Positions 24,635 through 33,904 of a stretch of DNA of 64,000 nucleotides are shown in pieces. How positions within the stretch are numbered: the stretch's first letter is position 1; every line of letters starts with the position of its first letter. The translations under genes were made by a program, and so were the position numbers. The notes under the pieces were generated by a model, which was given only the letters and a program-made list of their open reading frames with translations, made no database searches and had not been told where the DNA came from. Origin of the DNA: an uncultured Euryhalocaulis sp. (GTDB lineage: Bacteria; Pseudomonadota; Alphaproteobacteria; Caulobacterales; Maricaulaceae); contig CAJXKJ010000001.1 of the NCBI GenBank assembly GCA_913055605.1, forward strand, positions 62,001-126,000, written 5' to 3'.

Positions 24635-25531
24635 TCAGACGCCCTCGGGCACGTCCCAGCCGCGGCGGTGGCAGGCCGCCAGCAGCGTGTTGCGCAGCAG
24701 GCCCGCGATGGTCATCGGGCCGACCCCGCCGGGGACCGGTGTGATGCTGCCCGCAACCTCGCTGGCCGAGGCGAAATCGACATCGCCGACCAGCTTGGTC
24801 TTGCCTTCGCCCTTTTCCGGCGCCGGCACGCGATTGATGCCGACATCGATCACGCAGGCGCCGGGCTTCACATGCTCCCTTGTCAGCATTTCGGGGCGGC
24901 CGACGGCGGCGACCAGGATGTCCGCCGTCTGGCACACCGCCGCCAGGTCCGCGGTGCGCGAATGGGCGATGGTGATCGTGCAGTTCTTTTCCAGGAACAG
25001 CAGCGCCGCCGGCTTGCCGACCAGGATGGAGCGGCCGACCACGACGCAATGCTTGCCGCTCAGGTCGCCCAGAGTCTCTTCCGCCAGGATGACGCAGCCC
25101 GCCGGGGTGCAGGGGCGCAGGCCCGGCTGGCCCAGGACCAGCCGTCCGGCGCTGGCCTCGGTCAGGCCGTCGACGTCCTTGTCCGGATGGATCGCGGCGA
25201 TCACCCGGTCGCTGGAAATATGCTTGGGCAGCGGCAGCTGGACCAGGATGCCGTCCACCTCCGGATCGGCGTTCAGGCGGGCGACCAGATCCACGACCGC
25301 TTCCTCGGTCGTGTCGGTGGGCAGCTTGTGCTCCAGGCTGCGCATGCCGGCGGCCTCGGTCTGCTCCACTTTGTTTCGGACATAGACCTTGCTGGCCGGA
25401 TCCTCGCCCACCAGCACCACCGCCAAAGCGGGGGCCGCGCCATGGGCGGCCGTCAGGGCCTTCGCCGCCTCGCCCACGCGGGCGCGGACGCTCGCCGCCA
25501 CGGCCTTGCCGTCGATAATGCTCGCGGTCAT
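24635..25531 (-). CDS. folD: Methylenetetrahydrofolate dehydrogenase/cyclohydrolase FolD
   Basis: 298 residues, the usual length. Interconverts 5,10-methylene-THF, methenyl-THF and 10-formyl-THF in one-carbon metabolism. Y50 and K54 (KVYVRNK) are the catalytic pair. QLPLPKH, DVDGL, PCTPAG and GRSILVGKP (NADP loop) are intact, and the C-terminal GDVDF and [11 protein letters not shown] signature is present. ATG overlaps the DUF167 stop (ATGA), so it is last in a YggT-DUF167-FolD operon. Confidence 0.97.
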   Translation of the reverse strand: MTASIIDGKAVAASVRARVGEAAKALTAAHGAAPALAVVLVGEDPASKVYVRNKVEQTEAAGMRSLEHKLPTDTTEEAVVDLVARLNADPEVDGILVQLPLPKHISSDRVIAAIHPDKDVDGLTEASAGRLVLGQPGLRPCTPAGCVILAEETLGDLSGKHCVVVGRSILVGKPAALLFLEKNCTITIAHSRTADLAAVCQTADILVAAVGRPEMLTREHVKPGACVIDVGINRVPAPEKGEGKTKLVGDVDFASASEVAGSITPVPGGVGPMTIAGLLRNTLLAACHRRGWDVPEGV

Positions 25532-25845
25532 GGATTTCCTCCTGTTGTGTTGTCCAGCAGCGTGCGCGCCCGGGCCAGCGTTTCCGCCCCCGCCGTCACC
25601 GCCACCGTTTTGAGTCTCGATTTGCCGCCGCGCGTCACGGACACCGCGCGTTTCGGCGCGCCCAGCGCCTTGGCCAGCAGCGCCTCAAGCGCCGCGTTCG
25701 CCTTGCCGTTTTCCGGTTTCGCCCGCACCCGCGCGGCCAGATAGCCGTCGCCCGGCCCGTCGACCCGGTCAAACGCCGCGCCGGGCGTCAGACGGACGCG
25801 CAGCAGGAATCCCTCGGCCGTCACGGTCAGCGCGCCGTCGCTCAA
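25528..25845 (-). CDS. DUF167 (YggU) family protein
   Basis: 105 residues if translation starts at the TTG at 25845, which overlaps the YggT stop (TTGA). A GTG a few codons later is possible. Family marks are [37 protein letters not shown] and [15 protein letters not shown] small cytoplasmic alpha/beta protein of unknown function that is very often encoded beside YggT. Overlaps folD by 4 bp. Confidence 0.88.
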   Translation of the reverse strand: MSDGALTVTAEGFLLRVRLTPGAAFDRVDGPGDGYLAARVRAKPENGKANAALEALLAKALGAPKRAVSVTRGGKSRLKTVAVTAGAETLARARTLLDNTTGGNP

Positions 25846-26129
25846 TAGCCGAGCAGCAGCCGCCGGCAGATCAGCTTGACCAGTTGCAGGGCGATCAGGG
25901 CCAGGATCGGGGTGATGTCGACCCCGCCGATCGGGGGAATCACCCGGCGGAACGGCCGCAGCAGCGGCTCGGTCAGCGCGTTGGAAAAGCTCCAGAAGGA
26001 CTGGACGATCTGGTTGTACCGGTTGATCACGTCGAACGCGATCAGCCAGGACAAGACCGCCTGGATAATGATGACCAGCTGGACGAGCCCGATCAGGGTG
26101 CTGATGAGCCAGTAGAGAATTCCGGCCAC
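25842..26129 (-). CDS. YggT family membrane protein
   Basis: 95 residues with two hydrophobic segments (LYWLISTLIGLVQLVIIIQAVLSW and ITPILALIALQLVKLI) around a loop bearing the family motif NALTEPLLRPFRRVIPPIGGVD. Inner membrane. Homologues have been linked to osmotic or ion stress and cell envelope maintenance, without a firm biochemical role. First gene of the YggT-DUF167-FolD operon. Confidence 0.92.
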   Translation of the reverse strand: MAGILYWLISTLIGLVQLVIIIQAVLSWLIAFDVINRYNQIVQSFWSFSNALTEPLLRPFRRVIPPIGGVDITPILALIALQLVKLICRRLLLGY

Positions 26130-26206
26130 GGTCCGCGGCTCCCGTTCTGCGTTGGGCCGCTTTTAGCGCGCCGGGGCGAAAGCGCAAACCGCCGTGAGGC
26201 GCTTGC

Positions 26207-26237
26207 TTGACGCACAAAGGCGGCCCGGCCATATAGC
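26207..26237 (+). promoter_or_regulatory. Promoter of tRNA-Ala
   Basis: A -35 box TTGACG (26207-26212) and a TATAGC-like -10 at 26232-26237 lie 16 bp before the tRNA. The spacing of 19 bp is slightly long; ATATAG one base earlier gives 18. Confidence 0.6.
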
Positions 26238-26253
26238 CGCCCACGCTTGCGAT

Positions 26254-26329
26254 GGGGCCGTAGCTCAGTTGGGAGAGCGCGACGTTCGCAATGTCGAGGT
26301 CAGGGGTTCGATTCCCCTCGGCTCCACCA
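26254..26329 (+). tRNA. tRNA-Ala (CGC anticodon)
   Basis: Complete cloverleaf: acceptor GGGGCCG / CGGCTCC, D-arm GCTC/GAGC, anticodon stem CGACG/TGTCG with loop TTCGCAA (anticodon CGC, reads GCG), T-arm AGGGG/CCCCT, and an encoded CCA. GCG is a favoured Ala codon in this GC-rich DNA. Confidence 0.96.
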
Positions 26330-26336
26330 ATCCTCC

Positions 26337-26356
26337 GCCGGCCCGGCCGGCTTCCC
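26337..26356 (+). terminator. Probable terminator after tRNA-Ala
   Basis: GCCGGC pairs with GCCGGC across a 3-nt loop and is followed by TTCCC, 8 bp after the tRNA CCA. The T-run is short, so confidence is moderate. Confidence 0.5.
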
Positions 26357-26359
26357 TTG

Positions 26360-26387
26360 AAACTTGCCCGTCCGGGCCGCGAAGTTT
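26360..26387 (+). promoter_or_regulatory. Inverted repeat upstream of the metal efflux genes
   Basis: AAACTT and AAGTTT arms flank a GC-rich inner dyad (GCCCG-tc-CGGGC). It ends 39 bp before the ATG of the His-rich leader gene, in the only gap where the efflux promoter can be. A metal-responsive operator is plausible; no regulator gene is adjacent. Confidence 0.4.
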
Positions 26388-26426
26388 AGGTCTGTAGCCG
26401 GATTTCCGGCGAAGGACCGGTTTGCG

Positions 26427-26774
26427 ATGGCGTGGTTGCGGCGATTCGGGCGCGTGCGGGCGGGGGCATGGCTGTGCCTTGCGTTGTCGCTGTGCCTGCT
26501 GGCCGCGCCGCTGGCGGGCGAGGCCGTGGCCGAGCTGGTCCCGGACGACTGCGCCAGCGTTTCGGCGGACGCCGGGGTCCACCAGCCGGGCCATTCCGGC
26601 GCCGGTCACAAGCATCACGCCCATAGCTGCGGCGGCTGCCATGTCCATTTCATGGGCGTGCGGCTTTCCACGCCGCCGGCCGCGTCCGCCCCGGCGGGCC
26701 GGGTCCGGCCGCCTCTGTACGCCGCGCCGCCGCAGGCCGCGCCGCCCGGGCTTTTCCGTCCTCCCCGCGTCTGA
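26427..26774 (+). CDS. Small His-rich secreted protein heading a metal efflux operon
   Basis: 115 residues, ATG after AAGGA. The N-terminal hydrophobic stretch AGAWLCLALSLCLLAAPLAGEAVA is a signal peptide. The mature part has a His/Cys cluster (HQPGHSGAGHKHHAHSCGGCHVHFMG), suited to bind Cu, Zn or related ions, then a Pro/Ala tail. It resembles the short CopL-like/DUF2946-like proteins often found ahead of heavy-metal RND genes, though I cannot place it firmly. czcB starts 57 bp downstream, so a periplasmic metal buffer or sensor role is inferred. Confidence 0.68.
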   Translation: MAWLRRFGRVRAGAWLCLALSLCLLAAPLAGEAVAELVPDDCASVSADAGVHQPGHSGAGHKHHAHSCGGCHVHFMGVRLSTPPAASAPAGRVRPPLYAAPPQAAPPGLFRPPRV

Positions 26775-26831
26775 CGGCCATACGGGCGCCTGCGCCCGCA
26801 CTTCCGTCCGCCGGACACGAGGAATCCGTTT

Positions 26832-28106
26832 ATGCGAAATCTGTTTGCGCGCGCATTTTGCGCGCCGCTTGCCCGTCCGCGCCGCGGCCGGGCGATGCTC
26901 GTCGCGTCCGCCTGCCTGCTGATCGCCGCCTGCGGCGAGCCGGAGGCCGCCGCCGAAGACCATAACGAGGAAGCCGCTCACGCCGAGGCCGCTCATGATG
27001 CCGGTCATGAGGCCGGCCATGAAGAAGGCCATGAGGATGTCGTGCGCCTGCCGGAGGCGGATTTGCGCGCCGCCGGCGTCGTGGTGGAACAGGCGGCCGC
27101 TGGCCCAATGGCCCATGCGATCAGCCTGCCGGCGGAGATCGGGTTCGACCCCGACCGGCTCGCCCGCATCTCGGCCCCCGTCGGCGGCATCGCGCGGGAG
27201 ATTCCGGTGTCGGAGGGCGATCATGTCTCGCCCGGCGACATCCTGGCCGTCATCTCTAGCCGCGACCTGGCCGATCTGAAGGCGGAGTTTCTGTCCGCCC
27301 AGGCGGTGGAGACGCTGGCGCGAACCGAATTCGCCCGCGCCGGGGAATTGTTCGAGGCCGACGCCGTCTCGGAGTCCGAATATCTGGCGGACCGCGCCGA
27401 TTACGACCGCGCCATCGCGGCGCGCGCCGCGGCGGAGACCAAGCTGCACGCGCTGGGCCTGGGGCACGAGATCATCGACCGGCTGCGCCAGGCCGACGAC
27501 GGGGAGCATTCGCTGTTCCGCCTGACCTCGCCCATCGCGGGGCGGGTCGTGCGCCGCTCCCTGACGCTGGGCGAGGCGATCGAGCCGGAAGAGGGCGTGG
27601 GCCAGCCGCTGTTCGTCGTGGCGGACACCGGCGTAGTCTGGGCCGACATCACCGTGTTCGAGGCCGATCTCGCCCGGGTGTCGGAGGGCGACCCGGTGAC
27701 GCTGGCCGGCGATTCCGGCCCGGCGCTGGCGGACGGGATGGTCAGCTTCGTCTCGCCTTTGATCGACCCGGATTCGCGCACCGGAACGGCGCGCGCGGTG
27801 CTGGACAATCCGGACGGCGCGCTGCGCCCCGGCCAGTTCCTGACCGCGCGGATCGAGACGGGCGCGGGGGCGAGCGCCCTGCGCGTGCCGGCCGATGCAG
27901 TGCAGACGGTGGAGGGCCGCCAGGCGGTGTTCACCCCGCATGAGGACGGCTTCGCGCCGCGCCCGGTCGCCACGGGCCGCGCCGCGGACGGCTATGTCGA
28001 GATCCTGTCCGGCCTCGAAGCCGGGGAGGCCTATGTCGCCGCCGGGGCCTTCACCCTGAAGGCGGAACTCGAAAAGTCGTCCTTCGGCGACGGCCACGCG
28101 CATTAG
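26832..28106 (+). CDS. czcB: Heavy-metal RND membrane fusion protein CzcB-like
   Basis: 424 residues. Lipoprotein signal ending LLIAAC, so the mature protein is anchored by Cys. A His/Glu-rich stretch (residues about 45-70, repeated HAEAAHDAGHEAGHEEGHED) probably gathers metal ions. Barrel-sandwich and hairpin regions follow (GGIAREIPVSEGDHVSPGDILAVI, ARTEFARAGELFEADAVSESEY), and the C-terminus again ends GHAH. Links the RND pump at 28116 to an outer membrane channel. A His-rich N-terminus is typical of the Czc/Cnr group. Confidence 0.9.
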   Translation: MRNLFARAFCAPLARPRRGRAMLVASACLLIAACGEPEAAAEDHNEEAAHAEAAHDAGHEAGHEEGHEDVVRLPEADLRAAGVVVEQAAAGPMAHAISLPAEIGFDPDRLARISAPVGGIAREIPVSEGDHVSPGDILAVISSRDLADLKAEFLSAQAVETLARTEFARAGELFEADAVSESEYLADRADYDRAIAARAAAETKLHALGLGHEIIDRLRQADDGEHSLFRLTSPIAGRVVRRSLTLGEAIEPEEGVGQPLFVVADTGVVWADITVFEADLARVSEGDPVTLAGDSGPALADGMVSFVSPLIDPDSRTGTARAVLDNPDGALRPGQFLTARIETGAGASALRVPADAVQTVEGRQAVFTPHEDGFAPRPVATGRAADGYVEILSGLEAGEAYVAAGAFTLKAELEKSSFGDGHAH

Positions 28107-28115
28107 GAGGCGGCG

Positions 28116-31100
28116 ATGCGAAACCTGATGCACCGGGTCGCGGGCGGACGCCTGCTGGCCATCGTCGCGGCGCTGGCGGCCTCGGCCGGTGGCCTGTTCG
28201 CCTTCCGCGCCCTGCCGGTGAACGCCTTTCCGGACGTGACGCCGTCTCTCGTCCAGGTCTTCACGGAGACCGAGGGCCTGGCCCCCGAAGAGGTCGAACG
28301 CTACGTCACCTATCCGGTGGAGACCGCGATGGCCGGCCTGCCGCGGCTGGACCGCATCCGGTCGGTGTCCAATTTCGGCCTGTCCGTCGTGAACGTCTAT
28401 TTCGAGGACGGCACGGATATCTATTTCGCACGTCAGGTCGTGGCCGAGCGCCTGGCCGAGGCGCGCGCCGCCATCCCCGAGGGGTTCGGCGAGCCGCAGA
28501 TGGGCCCGATCTCCACCGGGCTCGGCATCGTCATGTATTTCCGCCTGATCGACGAGACGGGCGCCCGCTCCCTGGTGGAGCTGCGGGAGATCCAGGACTG
28601 GATCGTCAAATACCAGCTGCAGACCGTTTCGGGCGTCACCGAGGTGCTGTCGCTGGGCGGCTATGAAAAGGAATACCAGGTCAGCGCCGCGCCGGACGCG
28701 CTGCTGCGCTACGGGCTGGAGATCGGCGACGTGGTGCGGGCGCTGGAGCGCGGCAACCGGACCGAAGGCGCGCAATTCCTGGAGGTCGGGGCGGAGCAAT
28801 ATACCGTGCGCGGCGTCGGCCTCGCCCGTGACGCGGAGGATCTGCGCCAGACCGTGCTGAAGGTGGAGGACGGCCGCCCGGTGCGCGTCGGCGATGTGGC
28901 GCAAGTGGCGGTCGGCGGCGGCGTGCGGCAGGGCCTGGCTACGGCCGACGGCGAGGGCGAAGTCGTCGCCGGCCTGGTGCTGAAGCTCTACGGCGCCAAT
29001 ACCTCGGACGTGATCGCGCGCGTGCATGAGCGGTTCGACTCGATCAACGCCGCCCTGCCGGACGGCGTGCGCGCCGAGCCCTATTACGATCAGGCGGAGC
29101 TGGTGAACCGCGCCGCCTCGACCGTCACCACCGCGCTGTGGCAGGGCGCGCTGCTGGTCGCGCTGGTCATCTTCGCCTTTCTGCGCGGCTGGCGGCCGGG
29201 TCTGGTCGTCGTCGCCTCCATCCCGTTTTCCGCCGGGTTCGCCTTTATCGGCATGGGAGTTCTGGGCATTTCCGCCGACCTGATGTCGCTCGGCGGGGTC
29301 GCCATCGCCATCGGCATGATGGTCGATGGCGCCATCGTGATCGCGGAGAACGTCGACCGCGCTCTGCGCGCATCGAATAGCCGCCCGATGCGGGAGGTCG
29401 TGGCCGAAGCCTCTGCGGAGGTGATCGCGCCGCTGGCCGCCGCGGTGGCGGTCGTCATCGTCGTCTTCCTGCCGCTGTTCTCCCTGCAGGGGGGGGAGGG
29501 CAAGACCTTCCGCCCGCTGGCCGCGTCCGCGGCGCTCGCCATGACCGGATCGCTGATCTACGCGGTGTTCATCGCGCCGGCGCTGTCCGCCGCGCTGATG
29601 CGGGCCGGACGGGGCGCGGACGGCGGGGCGGGGCGGTTCGGCGCCTGGGCCCAGCGCGGGGCGCAGGTCTTCGTGCGCAACCGGCTGGCCGCCGTGGCGC
29701 TGGCCGTCGGCATGCTGGCGCTGGGAGGGCTGGCCGCCTCGCGTCTGGGGTCGGAATTCACCCCGGCGCTGGAGGAAGGCGACATCCTGGTCCGCGTCAC
29801 CATGGCGCCGTCGATCTCCCTGACCGAGGCGCGCGAGACCATGACGCGCATCGAGGCGCGGCTGCTGGACACGTTCCCGGAGATCGAGACCGTCGTGTCC
29901 CGCATCGGGCGGGGGGAGGTCGGCGCCCATGCCGACCCGACCAACAGCTCGGAATCCTTCGTCGCCACCAAGCCCCGCGGCGGGTGGCGGCCGGGCATGA
30001 CGCCGGCGCGCCTGCGTGCGGAGATTTCCGAGACGCTGGAATCCTGGCCGGGCGTCGTCGCCAATGTGGGCCAGCCCATCGCCATGTCGGTCGACGAATT
30101 GCTGACCGGCACAAAGGCGGAGCTGGCGGTGAAGATTTTCGGGCCGGACACCGACGTGCTGCTGGAAAAATCGGCGGAGGTTCAGGCCTTGCTGACCGAT
30201 GTGCGCGGCGCGGCGGACGTGCAGGCGGACCAGATCACGGGCGCGCCCCAGCTTGTGGCGCGCGTGGATCGCGCCGCCATCGGCCGCTACGGCATGGATG
30301 TGGAGGACGCGCTGGACGCGCTGCGCGCCGCCATCGGCGGGGCGGAGGCCGGCGTGCTGTTCGAAGGCGTGCGCCAGTTCCCGGTCGTGGTCCGCTTCCG
30401 CGAGGACGCGCGCGACTCGGTGGACGCCGTGCGCCGCCTGGTCCTGACCGCGCCGGACGGCGCTCAGGCGCCGCTGGAGGCGGTGGCGGATATCCAGACC
30501 GTCGTCGGCCCGCGCCAGATCACGCGCGAGGACGGGGAGCGGTTCATCTCCGTCCAGGCCAATGTGCGCGGGCGGGACATCGGCTCCTTCGTCGCGGAGG
30601 CGCAGGAGGCGGTGGCGGACGCCGTATCCCTGCCGCCCGGATACCGCATCGCCTGGGGCGGCCAGTTCGAGCTGCAGCAGCAGGCCAACGCCCGCTTCGC
30701 CGTCGTGCTGCCGGTGACCCTGGGCGTGGTGTTCGTGATCCTGCTGCTGGCCTTCGGGCGGCTGAAATCGGCCTGCCTGATCCTGTTGAACGTGCCGCTG
30801 GCGCTGACCGGCGGGGCGATGGCGCTGTGGATCGCGGGCCTGCCGCTGTCGGTGCCGGCGACCGTGGGTTTCATCGCGCTGTTCGGCGTGGCGCTCGGCA
30901 ACGCCATGGTGCTGGTCAGCTTCATGGACGAGTTCGCCCGGTCGGGCCGGCCGCTGGATACGCTGGCGGTGGAGGCGGCGGGGCGGCGGGCCCGCCCGGT
31001 CCTGATGACCGCGACCACCACCGCGCTCGGCCTCGCGCCGCTGCTGTTCGCCAGCGGCGTGGGGGCGGAGGTTCAGCGGCCGCTGGCCACCGTGGTGATC

Positions 31101-31229
31101 GGAGGGCTGGTGACCTCCACGGCGCTGACCCTGCTGATCCTGCCGGCGCTGCACCGCTGGTTCGCACCCGTCCCTGCCGGGGACGCGCAGCCGGCGGCGC
31201 AGGCGCAGGCGGATCCTGCGGTCACCTGA
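28116..31229 (+). CDS. czcA: Heavy-metal RND efflux pump CzcA-like
   Basis: 1037 residues, usual length, with 12 predicted membrane segments and two large periplasmic loops. Proton/cation antiporter of the HME-RND family (DGVRAEPYYDQAELVNRA, TKPRGGWRPGMT, PLALTGGAMALWIAGLPLSVPATVGFIALFGVALGNAMVLVSF). The TM4 motif reads AIGMMVDGAIVIAEN: the central Asp and the Glu are kept, but the first Asp of the DFG form found in Zn/Co/Cd pumps is Ala, closer to CusA. The ion is therefore uncertain. No outer membrane factor follows; the gene ends overlapping a convergent DUF1993 gene by 8 bp. Confidence 0.93.
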   Translation: MRNLMHRVAGGRLLAIVAALAASAGGLFAFRALPVNAFPDVTPSLVQVFTETEGLAPEEVERYVTYPVETAMAGLPRLDRIRSVSNFGLSVVNVYFEDGTDIYFARQVVAERLAEARAAIPEGFGEPQMGPISTGLGIVMYFRLIDETGARSLVELREIQDWIVKYQLQTVSGVTEVLSLGGYEKEYQVSAAPDALLRYGLEIGDVVRALERGNRTEGAQFLEVGAEQYTVRGVGLARDAEDLRQTVLKVEDGRPVRVGDVAQVAVGGGVRQGLATADGEGEVVAGLVLKLYGANTSDVIARVHERFDSINAALPDGVRAEPYYDQAELVNRAASTVTTALWQGALLVALVIFAFLRGWRPGLVVVASIPFSAGFAFIGMGVLGISADLMSLGGVAIAIGMMVDGAIVIAENVDRALRASNSRPMREVVAEASAEVIAPLAAAVAVVIVVFLPLFSLQGGEGKTFRPLAASAALAMTGSLIYAVFIAPALSAALMRAGRGADGGAGRFGAWAQRGAQVFVRNRLAAVALAVGMLALGGLAASRLGSEFTPALEEGDILVRVTMAPSISLTEARETMTRIEARLLDTFPEIETVVSRIGRGEVGAHADPTNSSESFVATKPRGGWRPGMTPARLRAEISETLESWPGVVANVGQPIAMSVDELLTGTKAELAVKIFGPDTDVLLEKSAEVQALLTDVRGAADVQADQITGAPQLVARVDRAAIGRYGMDVEDALDALRAAIGGAEAGVLFEGVRQFPVVVRFREDARDSVDAVRRLVLTAPDGAQAPLEAVADIQTVVGPRQITREDGERFISVQANVRGRDIGSFVAEAQEAVADAVSLPPGYRIAWGGQFELQQQANARFAVVLPVTLGVVFVILLLAFGRLKSACLILLNVPLALTGGAMALWIAGLPLSVPATVGFIALFGVALGNAMVLVSFMDEFARSGRPLDTLAVEAAGRRARPVLMTATTTALGLAPLLFASGVGAEVQRPLATVVIGGLVTSTALTLLILPALHRWFAPVPAGDAQPAAQAQADPAVT

Positions 31230-31728
31230 CCCCGAGATAGTCCAGCTTGCCCAGTGTCACGCCGTTGGAGCGCAGGATCGCGTAGGCGGTCGTGACGTGG
31301 AAGAACAGGTTCGGCAGGGCGAAGGTCAGCAGATAGTCCTGGCCCCGGAACGAATAGGTGTTCGGGCCGGCCTTCAGCGAGACCTCGCGGTCCTCGCTGC
31401 CGTCGATCTGCTCGGGCGTTACGCCGTCGAAGAAGGCGATGGTGCGCGCGATGCGCTCCTGCAGCTCGGGGAATGTCGTCTCGACGTCCGGCCACGATTC
31501 GGGCTCCTGACCGGCGAGGCGGGACAGGCACAGCCGGCCGGCGTCGGCGGCGACGAAGACCTGGCGGAGCAGCGGAAACATGTCGGGCGCCAGGCGCAGC
31601 TGCAGCATCACCGCCGGGTCGATCTTCCTGTCGGCGCAATGCGCCTCCGCCTTTTTCAGGATGGCGGACAGATTGGTCAGATAGGCCCGGAACACCGGGA
31701 CCGAGGCCTGATACATCGAAAGTGTCAT
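31222..31728 (-). CDS. DUF1993 family protein
   Basis: 168 residues, cytoplasmic, helical. Family marks are MTLSMYQASVPVFRAYLTNLSAIL, APDMFPLLRQVF and FHVTTAYAILRSNGVTLGKLDYLG. The four-helix layout resembles DinB-like proteins. Widespread in Proteobacteria with no known activity. Its 3' end overlaps czcA on the other strand. Confidence 0.88.
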   Translation of the reverse strand: MTLSMYQASVPVFRAYLTNLSAILKKAEAHCADRKIDPAVMLQLRLAPDMFPLLRQVFVAADAGRLCLSRLAGQEPESWPDVETTFPELQERIARTIAFFDGVTPEQIDGSEDREVSLKAGPNTYSFRGQDYLLTFALPNLFFHVTTAYAILRSNGVTLGKLDYLGVR

Positions 31729-31811
31729 GGACGTTTCCCCGCCGGCGTCCGCCGCGCCCCGTGCGCGGCCCGCTCTGGCGGCGGGAATTTGGCCGCGCGC
31801 GGCGGGTCTGG

Positions 31812-33761
31812 CTAGGCCCGCGGGGCGGCGTCGCCGCGCACGACCTGCAGGCGGGGCGATTCCGCGCCCGGCATGCGCACGCGCTGGACTTCGTCGAACA
31901 GGCGGTTGCGCACGGCCTCGCCCTTGCTCGCGGTGCAGAAGCGGCAGAGCGCGTCGACATCGGCATAGGACAGGTTCACCGCGCGGCGGCCGCGAACCTC
32001 CAGCACGCCTTCGGTGGAATAGATCGTCTCTTCGTCGCTATCGACCAGCTCCTCGGAGAGCTTCTCGCCGGGCTGCAGGCCGATCAGCTTGATCTCGATA
32101 TTCGGCGCGACGGCCGGCGGCGCCAGCAGGTCGATCATCCGCCGGGCCATGTCCATGATCTTCACCGGCGCGCCCATTTCCAGCACGAACACGCCCGGGT
32201 CGCGCTCGCCGCGCTCCTCGGCCACGTCCGCGGCGTGCAGGACCAGCTGCACGGCCTCCGGAATGGTCATGAAATAGCGTTCGACCTCCGGGTGGGTCAC
32301 GGTGACCGGCCCGCCGGCCTCGATCTGGCGGCGGAAGATCGGCACGGCCGAGCCGTTGGAGTTCAGCACATTGCCGAAGCGCACGACGGAGAAATGCGTG
32401 TCGCCGTCGGCGTTCAGCCCGCGCACCAGCGTCTCGGCCAGCCGCTTGGTCGCGCCCATGACGCTGGACGGGTTCACCGCCTTGTCGGTGGACAGCAGCA
32501 CCATCTGGCCGACGCCAAGCGACTGCGCGGCCTTCGCCACGTTCGCGGTGCCGGCGATATTGGTCAGGATGGCGTCGCGCGGGTGGGTCTCCATCAGCGA
32601 GACGTGTTTCAGCGCGGCGGCGTGATAAATCCGCTCCGGCCGCTGTTCCTCGATCCCCGCGGCCACGGCCTTTTCGTCGCGCACGTCGCACAGCGCCGCG
32701 CGCCGCGACAGAGACGGGTAGTTGGAGCCGATCTCGCGGTCGATCTCGAACAGCGGGGTCTCGGCGATGTCCAGCATGGTCAGGTGGCTGCAGCCGAGCG
32801 CCGCCAGCTGGCGGGAGATTTCGGAGCCGATGCTGCCGCCCGCACCGGTGACCAGCACGCGCTTGCCGCGCACGCCGGGCACGAATTCGGGGCTGTTCAG
32901 GTTCACCGGCTGGCGCGACAGCAGCTCTTCCAGCCGCACCTTGCGGAACTGCAGCGCCTTGCGGTCCTGCTCCGTCAGTTCGGTGACCTTGGGCAGGCGC
33001 AGGATCGGCGCCTCGGTCCGGCGCAGCTTGGCCAGCACCGTCTCGTCCACCCCGGCCATGGAGGTCGGGGAGTCGACGAAGACGAGGGAGAAATTCAGCC
33101 GGTCGCGATGGGTCAGCGTCTCGACGATGCCGACCAGCTCATGCGTCGATCCCATGACCCGGGCGCCGATGATGGCGCTCTTGGACGGCAAATCCTCCAG
33201 GATCACGCCGATCGGGCGATAGGGGGCGTTGGTGTCGCGGATGTCGAACAGGGCCCGCTGCACCCGCACGCTGTGGCCGACCAGAACGACCATCGGCTTG
33301 GCGCTCATCTGGCTGGGGCTGCGGAACGGGGCCACGATGTCCAGCAGCCAGCCCTCGGCCCGGGCGCGCACGACCAGGCGCGCGGCGGCCATCGCGCCGG
33401 TGGTCAGGAACCAGCTGACGACAAGGACGGAGCGGGGCAGGACCGCCGCCCGGCTGGTCAGGAAGGCCAAGATCAGGAAGGCCAGCGCGCCGACCACGGT
33501 CATGCGGATGACCAGGCCGACATCGTGCGCCGAAACGGTGCGCCATTGGCGCCGCTCAACCTTGCCGGCGATGAAGACCCCGGCGATGGAGGCCGAATAC
33601 AGCAGGCCGAGGCTCAGAATGCCCCGGCCGAGCTCGCTGCCGAGCCACCAGGACAAAGGCTGGTCCACCACGACCGCGCAGGCGCACAGATAGGCCGCAA
33701 ACGCGATGACGGCGTCGAAAGCCAGCCGCGCCGCCCAGTCTCCGAACCGATTTCCCACCAT
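31812..33761 (-). CDS. Membrane nucleotide-sugar 4,6-dehydratase (PglF/CapD type)
   Basis: 649 residues. The ATG at 33761 is preferred over a TTG three codons upstream. Four N-terminal membrane segments (about residues 10-130) are followed by a CoA-binding-like Rossmann region and a C-terminal extended SDR domain: GAGGSIGSEISRQL for NAD, and LSTDKAVNPSSVMGATKR, where the catalytic Tyr is Met as in PglF-type enzymes. Converts UDP-GlcNAc or a similar sugar to a 4-keto-6-deoxy sugar for surface polysaccharide or glycan synthesis. No glycosyltransferases are adjacent in the window, so it appears alone. Confidence 0.92.
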   Translation of the reverse strand: MVGNRFGDWAARLAFDAVIAFAAYLCACAVVVDQPLSWWLGSELGRGILSLGLLYSASIAGVFIAGKVERRQWRTVSAHDVGLVIRMTVVGALAFLILAFLTSRAAVLPRSVLVVSWFLTTGAMAAARLVVRARAEGWLLDIVAPFRSPSQMSAKPMVVLVGHSVRVQRALFDIRDTNAPYRPIGVILEDLPSKSAIIGARVMGSTHELVGIVETLTHRDRLNFSLVFVDSPTSMAGVDETVLAKLRRTEAPILRLPKVTELTEQDRKALQFRKVRLEELLSRQPVNLNSPEFVPGVRGKRVLVTGAGGSIGSEISRQLAALGCSHLTMLDIAETPLFEIDREIGSNYPSLSRRAALCDVRDEKAVAAGIEEQRPERIYHAAALKHVSLMETHPRDAILTNIAGTANVAKAAQSLGVGQMVLLSTDKAVNPSSVMGATKRLAETLVRGLNADGDTHFSVVRFGNVLNSNGSAVPIFRRQIEAGGPVTVTHPEVERYFMTIPEAVQLVLHAADVAEERGERDPGVFVLEMGAPVKIMDMARRMIDLLAPPAVAPNIEIKLIGLQPGEKLSEELVDSDEETIYSTEGVLEVRGRRAVNLSYADVDALCRFCTASKGEAVRNRLFDEVQRVRMPGAESPRLQVVRGDAAPRA

Positions 33762-33904
33762 CCGACTCAATCTACTCGCACATGCACAATGAAGGATAGA
33801 CCAAATCTTTCACACGGTTAGGAAATCCTTCCCGCGGCCGGAGCCAATCCCCCGAACGGGGGAGTGGCTTTATCGAACGCGAGTAGAACAGTTCTGACTG
33901 CAAG

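Noticed and set aside
26265-31154. A minus-strand open frame of over 1600 codons
   Set aside because: It is antisense to the clear czcB and czcA genes, starts inside a tRNA region, and its translation is low-complexity Arg/Gln/His sequence with no family. Long antisense frames are expected at this GC content.
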